The notes: generated from the sequence alone by a model not told the origin. Positions 1 to 10,389 are shown, counted from the first letter of the stretch. The stretch is DNA of 23,872 nucleotides from Chromera velia (GCA_018398765.1 JAHBMJ010001315.1:1-23872), one strand, 5' to 3'. Numbers and translations are program-made.

Positions 1-226
<226 letters not shown>

Positions 227-1521
227 CTTGCCGAGAGCCAACCTCATCCCAGGCACAAAGGGTCTGAACTCGAAGGGCTCCTTTCCGACTTCTGGGTCCT
301 CATGTCTCGGCACTGCGGGCAAAGAGAGGAAGTGACCCCTCTCCACCAAGGCATCCATCACCAGACGGAAATCAAGGTCGGCACCCAGAGGCCAGAAACA
401 ACCTGCAACCAACTGCGGACAAGAAGGAGAGAGAGAAGAGGAGCGATGAAAAAATGGATTCCACGTTTTAACCTTTCATGCTTTGTTGTTCCCTTTCTTT
501 GTCGGTTTCGTCCGTTCTTCGAGATTCTTTTTACTAGGGACCCCCCCGACCGTGCGTGCAGACAGACCATATCCGAAGGAAAGAGGGGGTCATCAGACAA
601 GACCAAACTCTGAATCAGCAGCCCTCACCACCAACTCACCGGAGGTACATACGGCTCTATCGTGTCTTCCCTTTCTCTCCCAGTCTCCCCTGAAGACACC
701 AGAGCATACCCACTCGAGCTTCTTTCAAACGTCTCAGAGGATTCGAGTTGACCTTGAGGGGATCTCTCTGACGATGGCGAGGAGTCCAGAGAATGTCCTA
801 TGCGTGTGGGGGAACGGGGGACAAGGGGGGAGGGGGGGGTTCCCCGAATCTCGAGATCAGAGGGGAAGGGAAAGAGAGGAGAAGAAGTAGAGGACAAGGA
901 AGAGGAAACGGGGGCAGGGGGGTGATCTGGGTCAGATGCTTGCGAGAAAGAGTTGTATTGGCCGATCGGGGCGCTCCTGTTTTCACTTGCACTCCCAGAG
1001 AAAGTCGAGAAAGATCGTGAAGGAACGACAGAACTTTCTCCACCCTTATCCCTGCGTCTCTCCCCTTCTCTGACGGTCTCCCAGGTCTCTTTCCGCGACT
1101 GGAAACTTTCGCTTCCCTCCGCAACTCCACTCTCTTCTATTCGTGAACCAGAAGTGTCTCCACTCTCCAAAACGGCCTCCCGTCTCTCCGTCTCCGTCTC
1201 TGGATCTTTGCGGTAGAACCCCCCTCCTTTGTCAACCCGAGTGCGCCTAGCACTGCGCAGATCCCTCTCATACTCAAGCGCCAGGGCCCCTAGGGATGTG
1301 GAGGCTCTCCGCAACGCTTCCTCGGGGCTCCGTGCGAGTGCCTCGAGAGATCTCTTCTCTTCTGACGGCACGTGGAGGGCGTACACCTTATCGAAGATCT
1401 CATCCAGCAGTCTCCCGACGAGAACGGCCGTTTCCTCGGTGGGAGTGAACGTGCGGTGAAATTTGTTGCGGACCTTCACGGCTGCCTCGCTGCACAGAAA
1501 GTCGACAGCATTGCCAAGCAT
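227..1521 (-). CDS. 5-formyltetrahydrofolate cyclo-ligase-like gene, 5' part (two exons seen, continues beyond window)
   Basis: Two exons join in phase 0: 1521-640 (294 codons, donor GTGAGT) and 412-227 (62 codons, donor GTGTGT). The acceptor at 413 follows a long polypyrimidine tract. The second exon reads VAGCFWPLGADLDFR, then a helix and ALVERGHFLSLPAV, then EFRPFVPGMRL. This is the order seen in 5-formyl-THF cyclo-ligases, which convert 5-formyl-THF to 5,10-methenyl-THF with ATP, and it looks closest to the alphaproteobacterial type. The catalytic glycine-rich C-terminal part would lie beyond position 1. Exon 1 is unlike the family's N-terminus: about 95 helical residues (MLGNAVDFLCSEAAVKVRNK) and then some 190 Ser/Pro/Glu-rich, probably disordered residues. 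The start is uncertain. The frame stays open upstream to a TGA near 1580 without another ATG, so an earlier exon spliced near 1570 is possible. The domain call is reasonable; the fusion rests on phase and splice signals only. Confidence 0.6.
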
Positions 1522-2252
1522 CGCCGCAGACACAGAGCAAGGCCGCAGAGTTGTGCGGAAATAGGCAAGAGGGGCCCTGGCATGCCGTCATGGGGGGAGA
1601 GCGAAAAGAGCGGCAGAGGGTAAGTCGGAGAATAGCAGCGACGATGAAGGATGACGGTTTACCGACACAAGCATGAGACTAGACACCCCCCAGCCGATCT
1701 GCCCACTCCCCTCTACCCTCATCCGTACCGATGGAGTTTCTTGTTCAGGTGGATCCCCTTGCTGGACGCTCCCTGGTGGATGGCACGAGAGGAGACGGCA
1801 GTCGCACAGAAGGGAGGGGAGGGGGCACTTGCCGTCTCACTGCCCCTTCTCCTGTGCCCACTGGAAGTGAGACCCCCAAGCCCTTTTCTCGCGAGCGACA
1901 GGAGAAGACACGAGGTAAGTGGCGCGGTCACTACCGGATTCATCATCAAGAACGCAGAGCTAGGTGCGGAGACGGACAAAAGGTTTGGCCGGTCATCTCT
2001 TTCTGAACTGACAGGAAGGCATCAATATCAAGGAGAGCGGACGCCGAACACAAACCGGTCATCAGGTCAGCAAAGCGTACAGTTGATATTGAGCCAGCGA
2101 CGCCAATCAGTACGTACAGACGATGCCATTGGTCGAAGGAAAGTCTGACGCGGGGATCTTGGCATAGACGGATGTTATATATATGGGTCGGTAACTCAGG
2201 AAACTTTTGGCACCCCGCGCGGGCGCAACACGCGCGCGAGCTAAAAATGCAT

Positions 2253-2273
2253 GTGTTGCATTGAATGCAACAC
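2253..2273. repeat. 21-bp perfect palindrome GTGTTGCATT-g-AATGCAACAC
   Basis: Two 10-bp arms around one central base form a perfect palindrome about 370 bp upstream of the membrane-protein start codon. The half-site GTGTTGCA/TGCAACAC recurs at 2502-2538 and in part near 2302. It could be a dimeric binding site or a remnant of a small transposon end. Confidence 0.8.
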
Positions 2274-2501
2274 GTACGCAGTATAGTGTCAAGTACGTTC
2301 GTGCAACACCAGATAGATTTCCTGCATGGATCTCTCTGTTCAAGTTTGTTGATGATTCGTGCAAACGCACAGAAAGCTCAGCGACTCTCTTTTATTCATA
2401 TGATTCACACTATCACTTGGACGAATGATCTTCTATTCTCTACGTATTGAATGGAGTCGAGCTACTTAGGAGGATAGGATGAGGTGCGGCGAGTAACAGA
2501 A

Positions 2502-2538
2502 GTGTTGCGCATGCAACGAGAATGCATGCATGCAACAC
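2502..2538. promoter_or_regulatory. Inverted GTGTTGC...GCAACAC with internal TGCATGCATGCA
   Basis: The 37-bp segment begins GTGTTGCGCATGCAAC and ends TGCATGCATGCAACAC, about 105 bp upstream of the ATG at 2644. TGCATGCA is a known ApiAP2-type binding motif in apicomplexans. Its use here is inference from motif and position only. Confidence 0.35.
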
Positions 2539-2643
2539 GTTTGTATGAAGATTGGTGCAGGGAAAGAAAGATTGCAATCTCGAATGTACACAGGCATTTG
2601 ATTTGTTCAGGTCTTAAGTAGCTCCTCCGCCTGCACTCACACT

Positions 2644-5600
2644 ATGCCGGGAACGCCAACTCAGGTCTACTTTAGCAGCGTGACAAGGTCGAGCATCGTC
2701 CTGTCTGCTCTGTCAGCAATCCTTCTCGGCGCTACCTGCGTCATCTCCGTACTGTAAGCTTCCTCTCCTCTCTCTGTCCAGTTTTCTTTCACACGCACTC
2801 TCCTGCTCTTACATCCTTCATGAATCGCCTTCTGTGTGTTGGTCTCTACCTGCCAATTGATCTGCCCTCCCCCTGTCTTTGTTCCTGCATGTGTTCTCTG
2901 TACGCCTTAGACTTCGAAATGATTGATGTCTGAACAATCTCCCGTTTCCTTCCTCTTCCCCTTGGATCCAGCTCTTTCAACAAACATGGTGAGTTGTGCT
3001 CCTTGACAATCTGAGTAGGCACACAGTTTATGCTGACGCACGCAGGGTGTACGAATGGGTTGACGACTTCCAATTTAGCTCGGAACGGCCCGAGGAGAAC
3101 AATTTCCTGAGGTCAATGAAACTCGGGGCCCTGTGGAGAATCTCAGTCAGTCAGTCAGTCAGTTGGTCGGTCGGTCGGTAGGTCGGTCGGTCGGTAGGTC
3201 GGTCGGTCGGTCAGTGAGTCAGTGAGTCAGTGAGTCAGTCAGTCAGTCAGTCAGTCAGCCAGCCAGTCAGTGAGTCAGTGAGTCAGTCAGTCAGCCAGTC
3301 AGTCAGTCAGTCAGTCAGTCGGTCGGTCAGTGAGTCAGGGATTCAGTCAGTCAGTTGGTCGGTCGGTCGGTCGGTCGGTCGATCAATGACTCAGTGGGTC
3401 AGTGAGTCAGTCAGTCAGCCAGTCGGTCGGTCAGCGAGTCAGGGATTCAGTCAGTCAGTCGGTTAGCCAATGAGTTGTGATTCAGTGAGTTGGTGAGTCA
3501 ACGAGTCAGTGAGTGAGTGAGTCAGTCAGCCAGTCAGTCAGTCGGTCGGTCGGTCGGTCGGTCGGTCAGTGAGTCAGTGAGTCAGTGAGTGAGTGAGTGA
3601 GTGAGTGAGTCAGTGAGTGAGTGAGTGAGTGAGTGAGTCAGTGAGTGAGTGAGTGAGTGAGCGAGTGAGCGAGTGAGCGAGTGAGTGAGTGAGTGAGTGA
3701 GTGAGTCAGCGAGTCCATGGATCAGTGAATCAATCCTTTCGTTCGTTGGTCCGTCAGACAGTCAGCTGAGCAGAGATTTGTTGGTGTTTGTTTTATTAGC
3801 ACAAAGACACGCATAATCACCGACTGGTCATTTTTTTTTCCTTTTTTATGGTCCCGAGGAGTGGAGCCCTTTGCTTACATGCGACGTGCGCATCCGTTCT
3901 TCTATGTCCGTATCTGCGTACTTGTGGGCTCTGAAGGGCACTTGTGCTCTTTGGTTTCATGTTCTTCGCTCCTTTTCCATCTTTTCGTTTTCCCTTCTTC
4001 CCCTCGCCCGGTCTCATTTATTTTCTCTTTTCTTTGCAGGCTGTTATTACCGCAGTAGAGATGTTTCGCATTTTCGTTCTGGTCCTTTTTCGGTACAACT
4101 TCACCTGCCCATGCAAGGGCTGTGTGCGTGTGTGCTGTGGAGGGAAGAGACGGAGGTTAGACGAGTATAGGGGAGACACGAGGCAAACAACCAGAGTGGG
4201 AGAACCCTCAAAAATCGACAAACTGCTCGCGAAGGAGGGGCCGTCGGATGTCGAGCTCTCGGCCTCTCAGTGGTTCCTCTCAAGTGACTTTGTTGTTCAG
4301 CTTGTCATCAAGGTCAGTCGTCTCCCACTCCACGGACAAGACGGAAGAGGTTTCTGGTTCGGTGGACAGAAAAGAAAAAAGAGAAAAGCTCTTGCAAAGG
4401 TCTCTGTATGGGACGCTGGTTGCTTCGGAATGAATTACAGGAAAGCGGCACAACAACACATGCAGTGTGCGTTTTTGACTTCGGGTATGCGGGCTGTCTT
4501 TTTGTAAAGCGGGAAGGGGGGCACAGGAGCTTCCCTGATGTTTTGAGGACATGTCGAAACTCAAGCGAAGTTTCTTCAAATGACAATTCGTACCACTTTT
4601 TTTGTTTTCTTATTGCAGGGTCTCGCATTGGGTCTGTTTCTTTTCTTCAGTTCAGGTCAGGACAGACAGAGACTTTAGGAGGGGAAACGACTCAGCAGGG
4701 GCGACGAAAAGGGTCACTACACTCGCTCCCTCCCTCCCTCCCTCCCTCCCTCCATTTCTTTCTAATGGGGGGTTCTTTGTTGAATCTCTTTGCTGCTTTG
4801 CATCTCTAGCCACAAACACATTTTCCTGAATCTCTTTGCTGCTTTGCATCTCTAGCCACAAACACATTTTCCTGAATCTCTTTGCTGCTTTGCATCTCTA
4901 GCCACAAACACATTTTCCTGAATCTCTTTGCTGCGTTGCATCTCTAGCCTCAAACACATCTCCCGTCCCGTCGACCTTATGGAAATGGCTGGAGTTTTTG
5001 CTCCTTCTTGGAATCCACATTCTCAAGATGCATCGGCCGATTTGTCATGGTTCTTTTCACTGATGTTGTCGTTGAAAGCTTTACTCCATGATTACAAGTG
5101 ATTCTGAATTCAGATTCCTCCGAGTATGTTTGTGTGTGCAGAGGCGGTGACGGAGATGCAGGCCCGCGTAGAGTGGTATTTCTGGATACCCACAGCCAGG
5201 GCTGCACGGAATAACTTCATTGCACTGATCGAGTATCTGGGGGTTGGTTGCTTTGTTTGTTTCACTTTTTTAAGGGTTCCTGGGGATCGGGGAGGGAGGA
5301 GGATGGAAATTGTTGGAAGAGGACGGCACATAAAAGGATAGGTGATGGTGTGGGTGCTCGAGAAATGTCCCCCTTTCTGTTCGGAGGAGAAAGGAGTTGC
5401 AAGAGATCGTTCTCTGTGTTGCTCATCATCACGTTTTGTCTCGCCGTCTATCCGTCTCTCTACCGCTTTCTCTGTCTCCCTGTGTCTGTCTGTTCACGTC
5501 TGTGTGGGAGCTCTCGTGTTTCCTTGCATGTATTAATATTTCTTTGAATGTTGACACCTGTGTGTGTTTGCGTGTGCGTACACGTTTAATTGTCTGCACG

Positions 5601-5736
5601 CATGCAGTGGGCCCAGATTTTGGTCTTCTCCGTCCTCTGTCTCTTGTTGGTTGACGGAATACAGGGGGGAATAGAGAGAGGTCAGTCAGCGCTGCTCTTG
5701 AGCCAAATACCGGAGTTCAGGACAAAAAAAAGTTAG
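2644..5736 (+). CDS. Predicted four-pass membrane protein, unknown function, six exons
   Basis: Model: exons 2644-2753, 3046-3145, 4040-4312, 4619-4655, 5142-5242 and 5608-5736. All phases agree, giving 249 residues and a TAG stop. Donors are GTAAGC, GTCAGT, GTCAGT, GTCAGG and GTTGGT; acceptors are AG after pyrimidine tracts. Predicted membrane helices lie at about residues 15-38 (SSIVLSALSAILLGATCVIS), 71-89 (AVITAVEMFRIFVLVLF), 152-173 (FVVQLVIKGLALGLFLFF) and 200-226 (LGWAQILVFSVLCLLLVDGI). After helix 2 comes a cysteine cluster, CPCKGCVRVCC, then a basic KRRR stretch, suggesting a metal-binding or lipidated cytosolic loop. The short C-terminus ends in basic residues. I do not recognise the family. 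The first two junctions are the least certain, because a 17-nt segment at 2972-2988 also has splice signals. Intron 2 (3146-4039) holds a tetranucleotide array and intron 4 holds 46-bp repeats. Confidence 0.6.
3142..3720. repeat. Degenerate tetranucleotide array (GTCA / GTCG / GTGA)n
   Basis: Nearly 580 bp of tandem 4-mers: blocks of GTCA, then GGTC, then GAGT. It begins exactly where exon 2 of the membrane-protein gene ends and fills the 5' half of intron 2. Because GTCAGT is the commonest donor in this window, the array holds many copies of a donor-like hexamer. Mixed sub-blocks indicate repeated slippage and point mutation. Confidence 0.95.
4725..4754. repeat. (CTCC)n microsatellite
   Basis: Seven or so tandem CTCC units within intron 4 of the membrane-protein gene, just upstream of the 46-bp repeats. 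Confidence 0.9.
4781..4964. repeat. Four tandem copies of a 46-bp repeat
   Basis: Copies start at 4781, 4827, 4873 and 4919, each beginning TGAATCTCTTTGCTGC and containing CATCTCTAGCCACAAACACA. Copies 1 to 3 are almost identical; copy 4 has a few changes (GCGTTGC, CCTCAAAC, ATCTCCC). The array lies inside intron 4 (4656-5141) and is probably a recent minisatellite expansion. Confidence 0.97.
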
Positions 5737-6938
5737 ACCCACTGGGAAAAATTTCACAAATCTTTTGTGTGTACGTCTGCTCTTAATTTCAAGCGACCAA
5801 GCAGAGGAACCCCTCACGAAATCTGGTCCACTAGAGAATGACTTCGAAGTGGCTTCTTCTTCGTCTTCTTTCTCTCACTGACAATAACATGCACAACCAG
5901 AGCAGTTTGGGTCATGGGGCTGTGAAGGCACCAACTTCCAGGGCGCACTTCTGTGAAGTGTTTTTAGCATTAGTTCGGGCACGAACGTGTGGCCTTCACG
6001 CGAGAGGTGTTTCGCAAATTTTCGTGTTCGGAAAACGAATCATCTCCCTGCATGCCTGATGCCGAGTTCACATAGTATCAAATCCGTCATGTGCCAGCAC
6101 CACAATCACACAATGCTTGAATGCTCAACGCCCGCCTGCTTGCAGGGAAATTGGAAGGAACCAAAACAAATTGACACGTACAGCACACCGTAATTCGAAC
6201 GAACCGAGATTGCAATGCAGAGAACCCCGGTGCTGTGTAGAGCAATGTAACTCCACATTTTGGAAGTATCCATTTCAGAAAACTGGGGTACGTTCTGCTT
6301 GACTGCCAAAACAACTATTCATGTTTCAAAAATGATGTGTGGCATGCAGTGGTCATATAAACTAGCAAATGGAATACTTATATTTCTAGTTATATTTTTA
6401 AATAATTAAATTATAATTTTTTCAATGTATAAATGATTTACATATATAGGTATAGCTTTAAATCTATTTTAGGTATTGTGAACTGCATTTTAAAGCCATT
6501 TTTGCAGCACATATTCGGTTCCTGTGCATTTTTTTAGATAAAAATTGGAGAAACTGCTAGTTAGAGACTAGTTTACAGAAATAATAAAAGAAATACAAAT
6601 ATTTCAGTATTCAATGCATAATTCATACATAAAACTAGATATAAAAACGACTTTAAAGTGATAGCTAGAGTGATAGTCGAATATCAATGATTAATTTGAG
6701 AAACAACTGAAAGAAAAAAAAAATATAAACCTCTAATAATACTGATCGTTCGATCATATATCTTTTTTTAATGTAACTTTACTAACTTATGGGTTAGAGT
6801 TCTAGTTATAAAGTAAGTCCTAGACTAAGTCTTAGGATGAATCAAGCTTTGTCAGCTGCTTTGATCCATGAGGTAGCAAGCACGTGCAACAGTTTCATTT
6901 TTGTACAGTGCCCCTAGCAGTATCTAAGTGTTCTTGCT
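5737..6938. other. Intergenic region with AT-rich island
   Basis: No coding frame is supported. From about 6340 to 6840 the sequence turns strongly AT-rich, with runs such as TTTTTAAATAATTAAATTATAA, in sharp contrast with the flanking genes. The region separates the 3' ends of two convergent genes, the membrane protein (plus) and the ankyrin protein (minus), so both 3' UTRs and polyadenylation signals must lie here. Confidence 0.6.
6340..6840. other. AT-rich island 1
   Basis: About 500 bp of visibly AT-rich DNA with no open frames of note. A second island of similar texture lies at about 12040-12640. It could be old transposon remains, organelle-derived DNA or simply intergenic spacer; nothing in the sequence decides between these. 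Confidence 0.6.
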
Positions 6939-9414
6939 CTACACTTCCGTCTCTTCTGCCACCTCGTCATCGTCCTCCCACTCGTCGCCTTCGATGATTG
7001 CCACGATCTCTGAATGCCCGCAGAGAGTCGCAATCTGCAGTGCAGTCTGACCGCTTGTGTTCTCAACTCTCACGTCTGCATTGGCCTCCAAAAGAGCTTG
7101 AACAATTTCTGTCTGCTGGAAGAAAGCCGCGAGGTGCAGCGCTGTATTTCCCAAGTCTTCCACACAATTCACATCTACTTGTGCATGCAGGAGCACTTTC
7201 ACAACCTCCAGATGACCCATTTGGGCGGCAATGTGGAGAGGGGAGAACCCCTGGAAGTTTTTGACACTCATCTTTGCTTTGGCATGCAAAAGAACACGAA
7301 GAACCTCAGCGTGGCCATTTTGACACGCAACATAAAGCGCACTCACCCCTACCCCACCTTCGTGTTCTGCATTCACTTCTGCATTTGCATCCAACAGGAC
7401 CTTCACGATTTCCGTGTGACCCCCCTGTGCGGCAATAAAGAGTGAATCCCCCCCCGCCTCCTCACTGACGAACGAAACATCAGCACCCGCATCCAGAAGA
7501 ACACGCACAACCGCAAGATGGCCTCTCTGGGAGGCAATCAGCAAGGCCGCAGGGTGCTTTCGATCTGTCGGATTCACCTCAGCCTTTGCTTGAAGGAGCA
7601 TCCGAACAATATGGACGTGACCTTCCTGAGAAGCAAAGAAGAGTGCCGACATCCCCTTTCCGTCCAACAAATTCACATCTGCCTCTGCATCTAGAAGAGT
7701 TCTGGCAACCTCAATGTGACCTCCTTCGGAGGCAGCCATGAGTGCTGTGACGCCCTCAAGGGCTGTCTCAGACTCACTGTCTGCAGCATGATTCACGTTT
7801 GCTTTGGCTTCTGTGAGTGCTTTGACCACATCTGCATGACCGTCTGCTGATGCGGCAAAGAGGGCAGTTTCAGTATCTGTGGCCCCGGCAGCTAAAAGAG
7901 CCCTGACCACTTCCACGTGTCCCTCTTCCGATGCCACTGTGAGTGCTGACTCTCCGTATTCGTCTGCAGCTTTGGCGTCTGTATCTGCCTCTAGAAGCGC
8001 TTTCACCACCTCCAGATGTCCCCTTTCGCATGCAACACACAGAGCAGTTTCCTTGTCATCTGGTCTAGCAGTCAGAAGCGCTTCGACTACCTGAACGCTT
8101 CCATTTCTAGATGCAGTGACAAGGGGGGTGAAGCCCTCTTCGTTCGGTACGTTCACATTTGCCTTTGCAGCCAGGAGGAGGCAGACGACCTCCGTGTGAC
8201 CGCAATGAGAGGCTGCGTACAAGGGAGTCATTCCGTCATTCTTTGCAGTGTCAACGTCTGCCTTTGCCTCCAATAATGCCTGCACAACCCCAGCCTCCCC
8301 ACAAGCAGAGGCTTTGAACAGAGCCGTCTCTCCCACACTGTCTGTTGCGTTTACGCCTGCCCCTCCCTCGAGGAATATTTTCACAATCTCAAGCTGTCCT
8401 GCAACAGACGCGGCATGTAGAGGCAAAATACCTTCCTCGAATGTTGCCGCATCAAGTTCCGCCCCCGCCTCCACCAAAGTTCTAATGACCTCCACATTAC
8501 CCAACAGAGAGGACACATGAAGGACGCTGAGACCGTTGGGATCCCGCGCCTGCACACGCGCCCCCGCTTCCAGCAGGACTCTGAGGATTTCTGGTTCCAC
8601 GCCCCCGTAAATTGAGGCTGCCACCTGCAGTACTGTTTCCCCCTTTTTGTTCACAACCTCAACATCGCCATGCGCATCCAAAAGGGACTGCACCACAGCA
8701 ACCCCGGCTGCTTGTACGGCGACATGGAGCGCTGTGTTGCCCCCCCCGTTCACCGCCTTCACATCGGCACCGGCGTCCAAAAGGGTTTTCACCTGAAGGC
8801 AAGCACACAAAATAGACACAAAGGGATGAAGGAAGGTCGGTGGACCCGGACACAGCTTGAACGCACGCACTGCTGCTCGTTCTTTGACTGACTTCAACGT
8901 CATCGGCCCAGCAACCCGAGTGCAGTGCGGTGTTGCCGTCGGGATTGATGGCATTCACGTCCGCACCAATATCCACAAGTAATTTGACCAGCGGAACGCT
9001 CTGCTGTCGAGATGCGACGTACAGTGCGCTGCCGATGTAAACTGGTTCTTCTCCTTCTTCACACTTCTGTGCCTTGAGGTCGGAAAAAGGATAGAGATGA
9101 GCACCGAAAGTACACAACAGCTTCACTGCGCACACGTTTCCCCTCAGGATTGCGTAATAGAGAATGGGGGGGATCGTGTCCTCCTCTTCGTCTACGGCAA
9201 AATGGAGCTTGCAGTTGACATTTCCTCCCAGACGAAGAAGGAGGAAGAGGTCGTCTGCTGGGTTCCCCTCTTTCTCATCCCAGAGTCCAATAACATCGCA
9301 AACCTCCTTGTCCGACACTGGGCGGAACTTTCGCACATGGTAGAGGATCTCTGGGGTCAGTTGGAAGAGAGGGGAGGTCGTTTGGGGGGAAGCAGCGGCT
9401 GCCTCCGAGTCCAT
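6939..9414 (-). CDS. Ankyrin-repeat protein, 791 residues, two exons
   Basis: Exon 1 is 9414-8893 (174 codons from MDSEAAAA) and exon 2 is 8792-6939 (617 codons plus stop). The 100-bp intron has donor GTCAGT and acceptor TTCAG in phase 0. About 21 ankyrin units follow a roughly 60-residue unique N-terminus (LTPEILYHVRKF); the best match GNTALHLAA...EIVQALLEANADV. The protein ends in an acidic tail (EGDEWEDDDEVAEETEV). The intron falls inside one ankyrin unit (ALHSGCWADDVE / VKTLLDAGAD). Two units (near RPDDKETAL and AGATDTETAL) are short by about seven residues, losing the usual beta-hairpin loop, and one carries a long insert (HAADSESETALEG). No kinase, F-box, SOCS or membrane segment is visible, so it is probably a soluble scaffold. 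The partner is unknown. The ATG at 9414 was chosen because the open frame above it has only non-ATG starts. Confidence 0.93.
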
Positions 9415-9642
9415 CTTGAATTGAGTGAGTAGCAGCAATTAATCGGATTTCAGAAACCGCAACCCCAAGTCTCGCAGGTGTTGTTTGAAATTACAAGGGG
9501 CACACAGACACACAGAAAGCTGGCTACGCAGCAGAAATGTTTGTGACTTACAGCGGCAACATGCTTCTTGTCTCTGATGTACGCACGTTGACTGCAGCGT
9601 CTGTCGCCGACTGAAACCATCGTTGAATTGCGTTTGTTATAC

Positions 9643-9674
<32 letters not shown>

Positions 9675-9690
9675 GTACGTACGTACGTGT
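9643..9690. repeat. (TA)n followed by (ACGT)n
   Basis: About 30 bp of TA repeat running into four tandem ACGT units, next to the left arm of the inverted repeat at 9704. Upstream of the ankyrin gene. Confidence 0.9.
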
Positions 9691-9703
9691 TGCATAGATA
9701 TAT

Positions 9704-10018
9704 GCCCTGGCCCTTGAATTGTGACTAAATGGGCGTATACCATCCTAACGTACCTATAGATAAACACCTGCCAACACCCACTGACTTGCACACAGACAAA
9801 CACCATGTCACCCTTTGCTCTTATGTTTTGCGCCATTGTCGCACGTCTGTCGTTGACGCGCACGCGCGCGATGAGAGCGCTTACACCGCTTTCAGATAGG
9901 GCCATTTTTTTTTACAAAAAAAAAAAAGAATTGAAAAAAAAAAAAACCATACAGATTCATCCATACAGATCAGTCGATGCAAAAGGTGGTTGAATGGTCA
10001 CAATTCAAGGGCCAGGGC
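9704..10018. mobile_element. Candidate MITE-like element with 22-bp terminal inverted repeats
   Basis: Positions 9704-9725 (starting GCCCTGGCCCTTGAATTGTG) and 9997-10018 are perfect inverted copies. They enclose 271 bp without coding potential, including poly-A runs. Outside the arms, similarity continues imperfectly (TTGCATAGATATAT versus the complement of TTATATTGCATG). A TATAT on both sides could be a target duplication but is weak in AT-rich flanks. The small size, non-coding interior and inverted ends fit a non-autonomous DNA transposon. No second copy is visible in the window. Confidence 0.45.
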
Positions 10019-10047
10019 TTATATTGCATGTTGTATCTGGTTAATCA

Positions 10048-10075
10048 GGCGCGCATGCATACGGCGCGCATGCAT
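10048..10075. repeat. Direct repeat of GGCGCGCATGCAT (x2)
   Basis: Two identical 13-mers start at 10048 and 10063, with a 15-bp period. Each contains GCATGCAT and an alternating CG core. They lie just outside the right inverted repeat arm. Confidence 0.85.
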
Positions 10076-10367
10076 GTTCCAATTGCATGATGTACGTTGA
10101 TGATACGCTCTAACAGAAGTTCCCTGACGCATTTAACTAGCGCATCTAACTGATCTGCACTTATTTACAAAGACAAACAGGACCTATGCCTAGGCAAGAT
10201 GCATACCGGCCTGACAAAGGACCAGAGAGATACTAAAGAGTGATTATTGCATATTTACGAAGACGCTGTACATATCACATACGCTTTCTGGGAGCTAAAG
10301 AGCTCGTCTCAACCTCTTCAACCACAGTTCAGCACTGAATCAGCAGTGCCTCATTTCGTCTACTTAA

Positions 10368-10389
10368 ATATATATATATATATATATAT
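10368..10389. repeat. (TA)n microsatellite
   Basis: Eleven or so TA units, about 100 bp upstream of the broken L-domain gene. Confidence 0.9.

Larger units (their letters stand above)
1522..2643. other. Intergenic region, no gene supported
   Basis: Several short overlapping open frames exist on both strands, and two good-looking plus-strand donors (GTAAGT at about 1620 and 1915) are present. No frame resembles a known protein or connects to a neighbouring exon in a convincing phase. The part from about 2240 to 2540 carries GTGTTGCA/TGCAACAC hairpins and TGCATGCA motifs close to the start of the downstream membrane-protein gene, so it may be its promoter. Confidence 0.5.

Noticed and set aside
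1372-1623. Plus-strand open frame ending near a GTAAGT donor
   Set aside because: It is antisense to the cyclo-ligase gene's first exon, which has better codon texture and phase-matched splicing to a recognisable domain.
2972-2988. A 17-nt segment with a good acceptor and GTGAGT donor, as an extra microexon of the membrane-protein gene
   Set aside because: Including it breaks the frame unless exon 1 ends at a poor GTACTG donor (2749). Joining the strong GTAAGC donor at 2754 directly to 3046 keeps the frame.
3230-3466. Open frame of Ser-Gln-Ser-Val repeats, possible repetitive protein
   Set aside because: It is the translation of the GTCA tetranucleotide array within an intron.
3142-3720. 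Array mistaken for CRISPR-like repeats
   Set aside because: The units are 4-mers without spacers; it is a microsatellite in a eukaryotic intron.
9450-9905. 151-codon minus-strand open frame upstream of the ankyrin gene
   Set aside because: It translates the TA repeat (YIYIYIY) and one inverted repeat arm; no domain.
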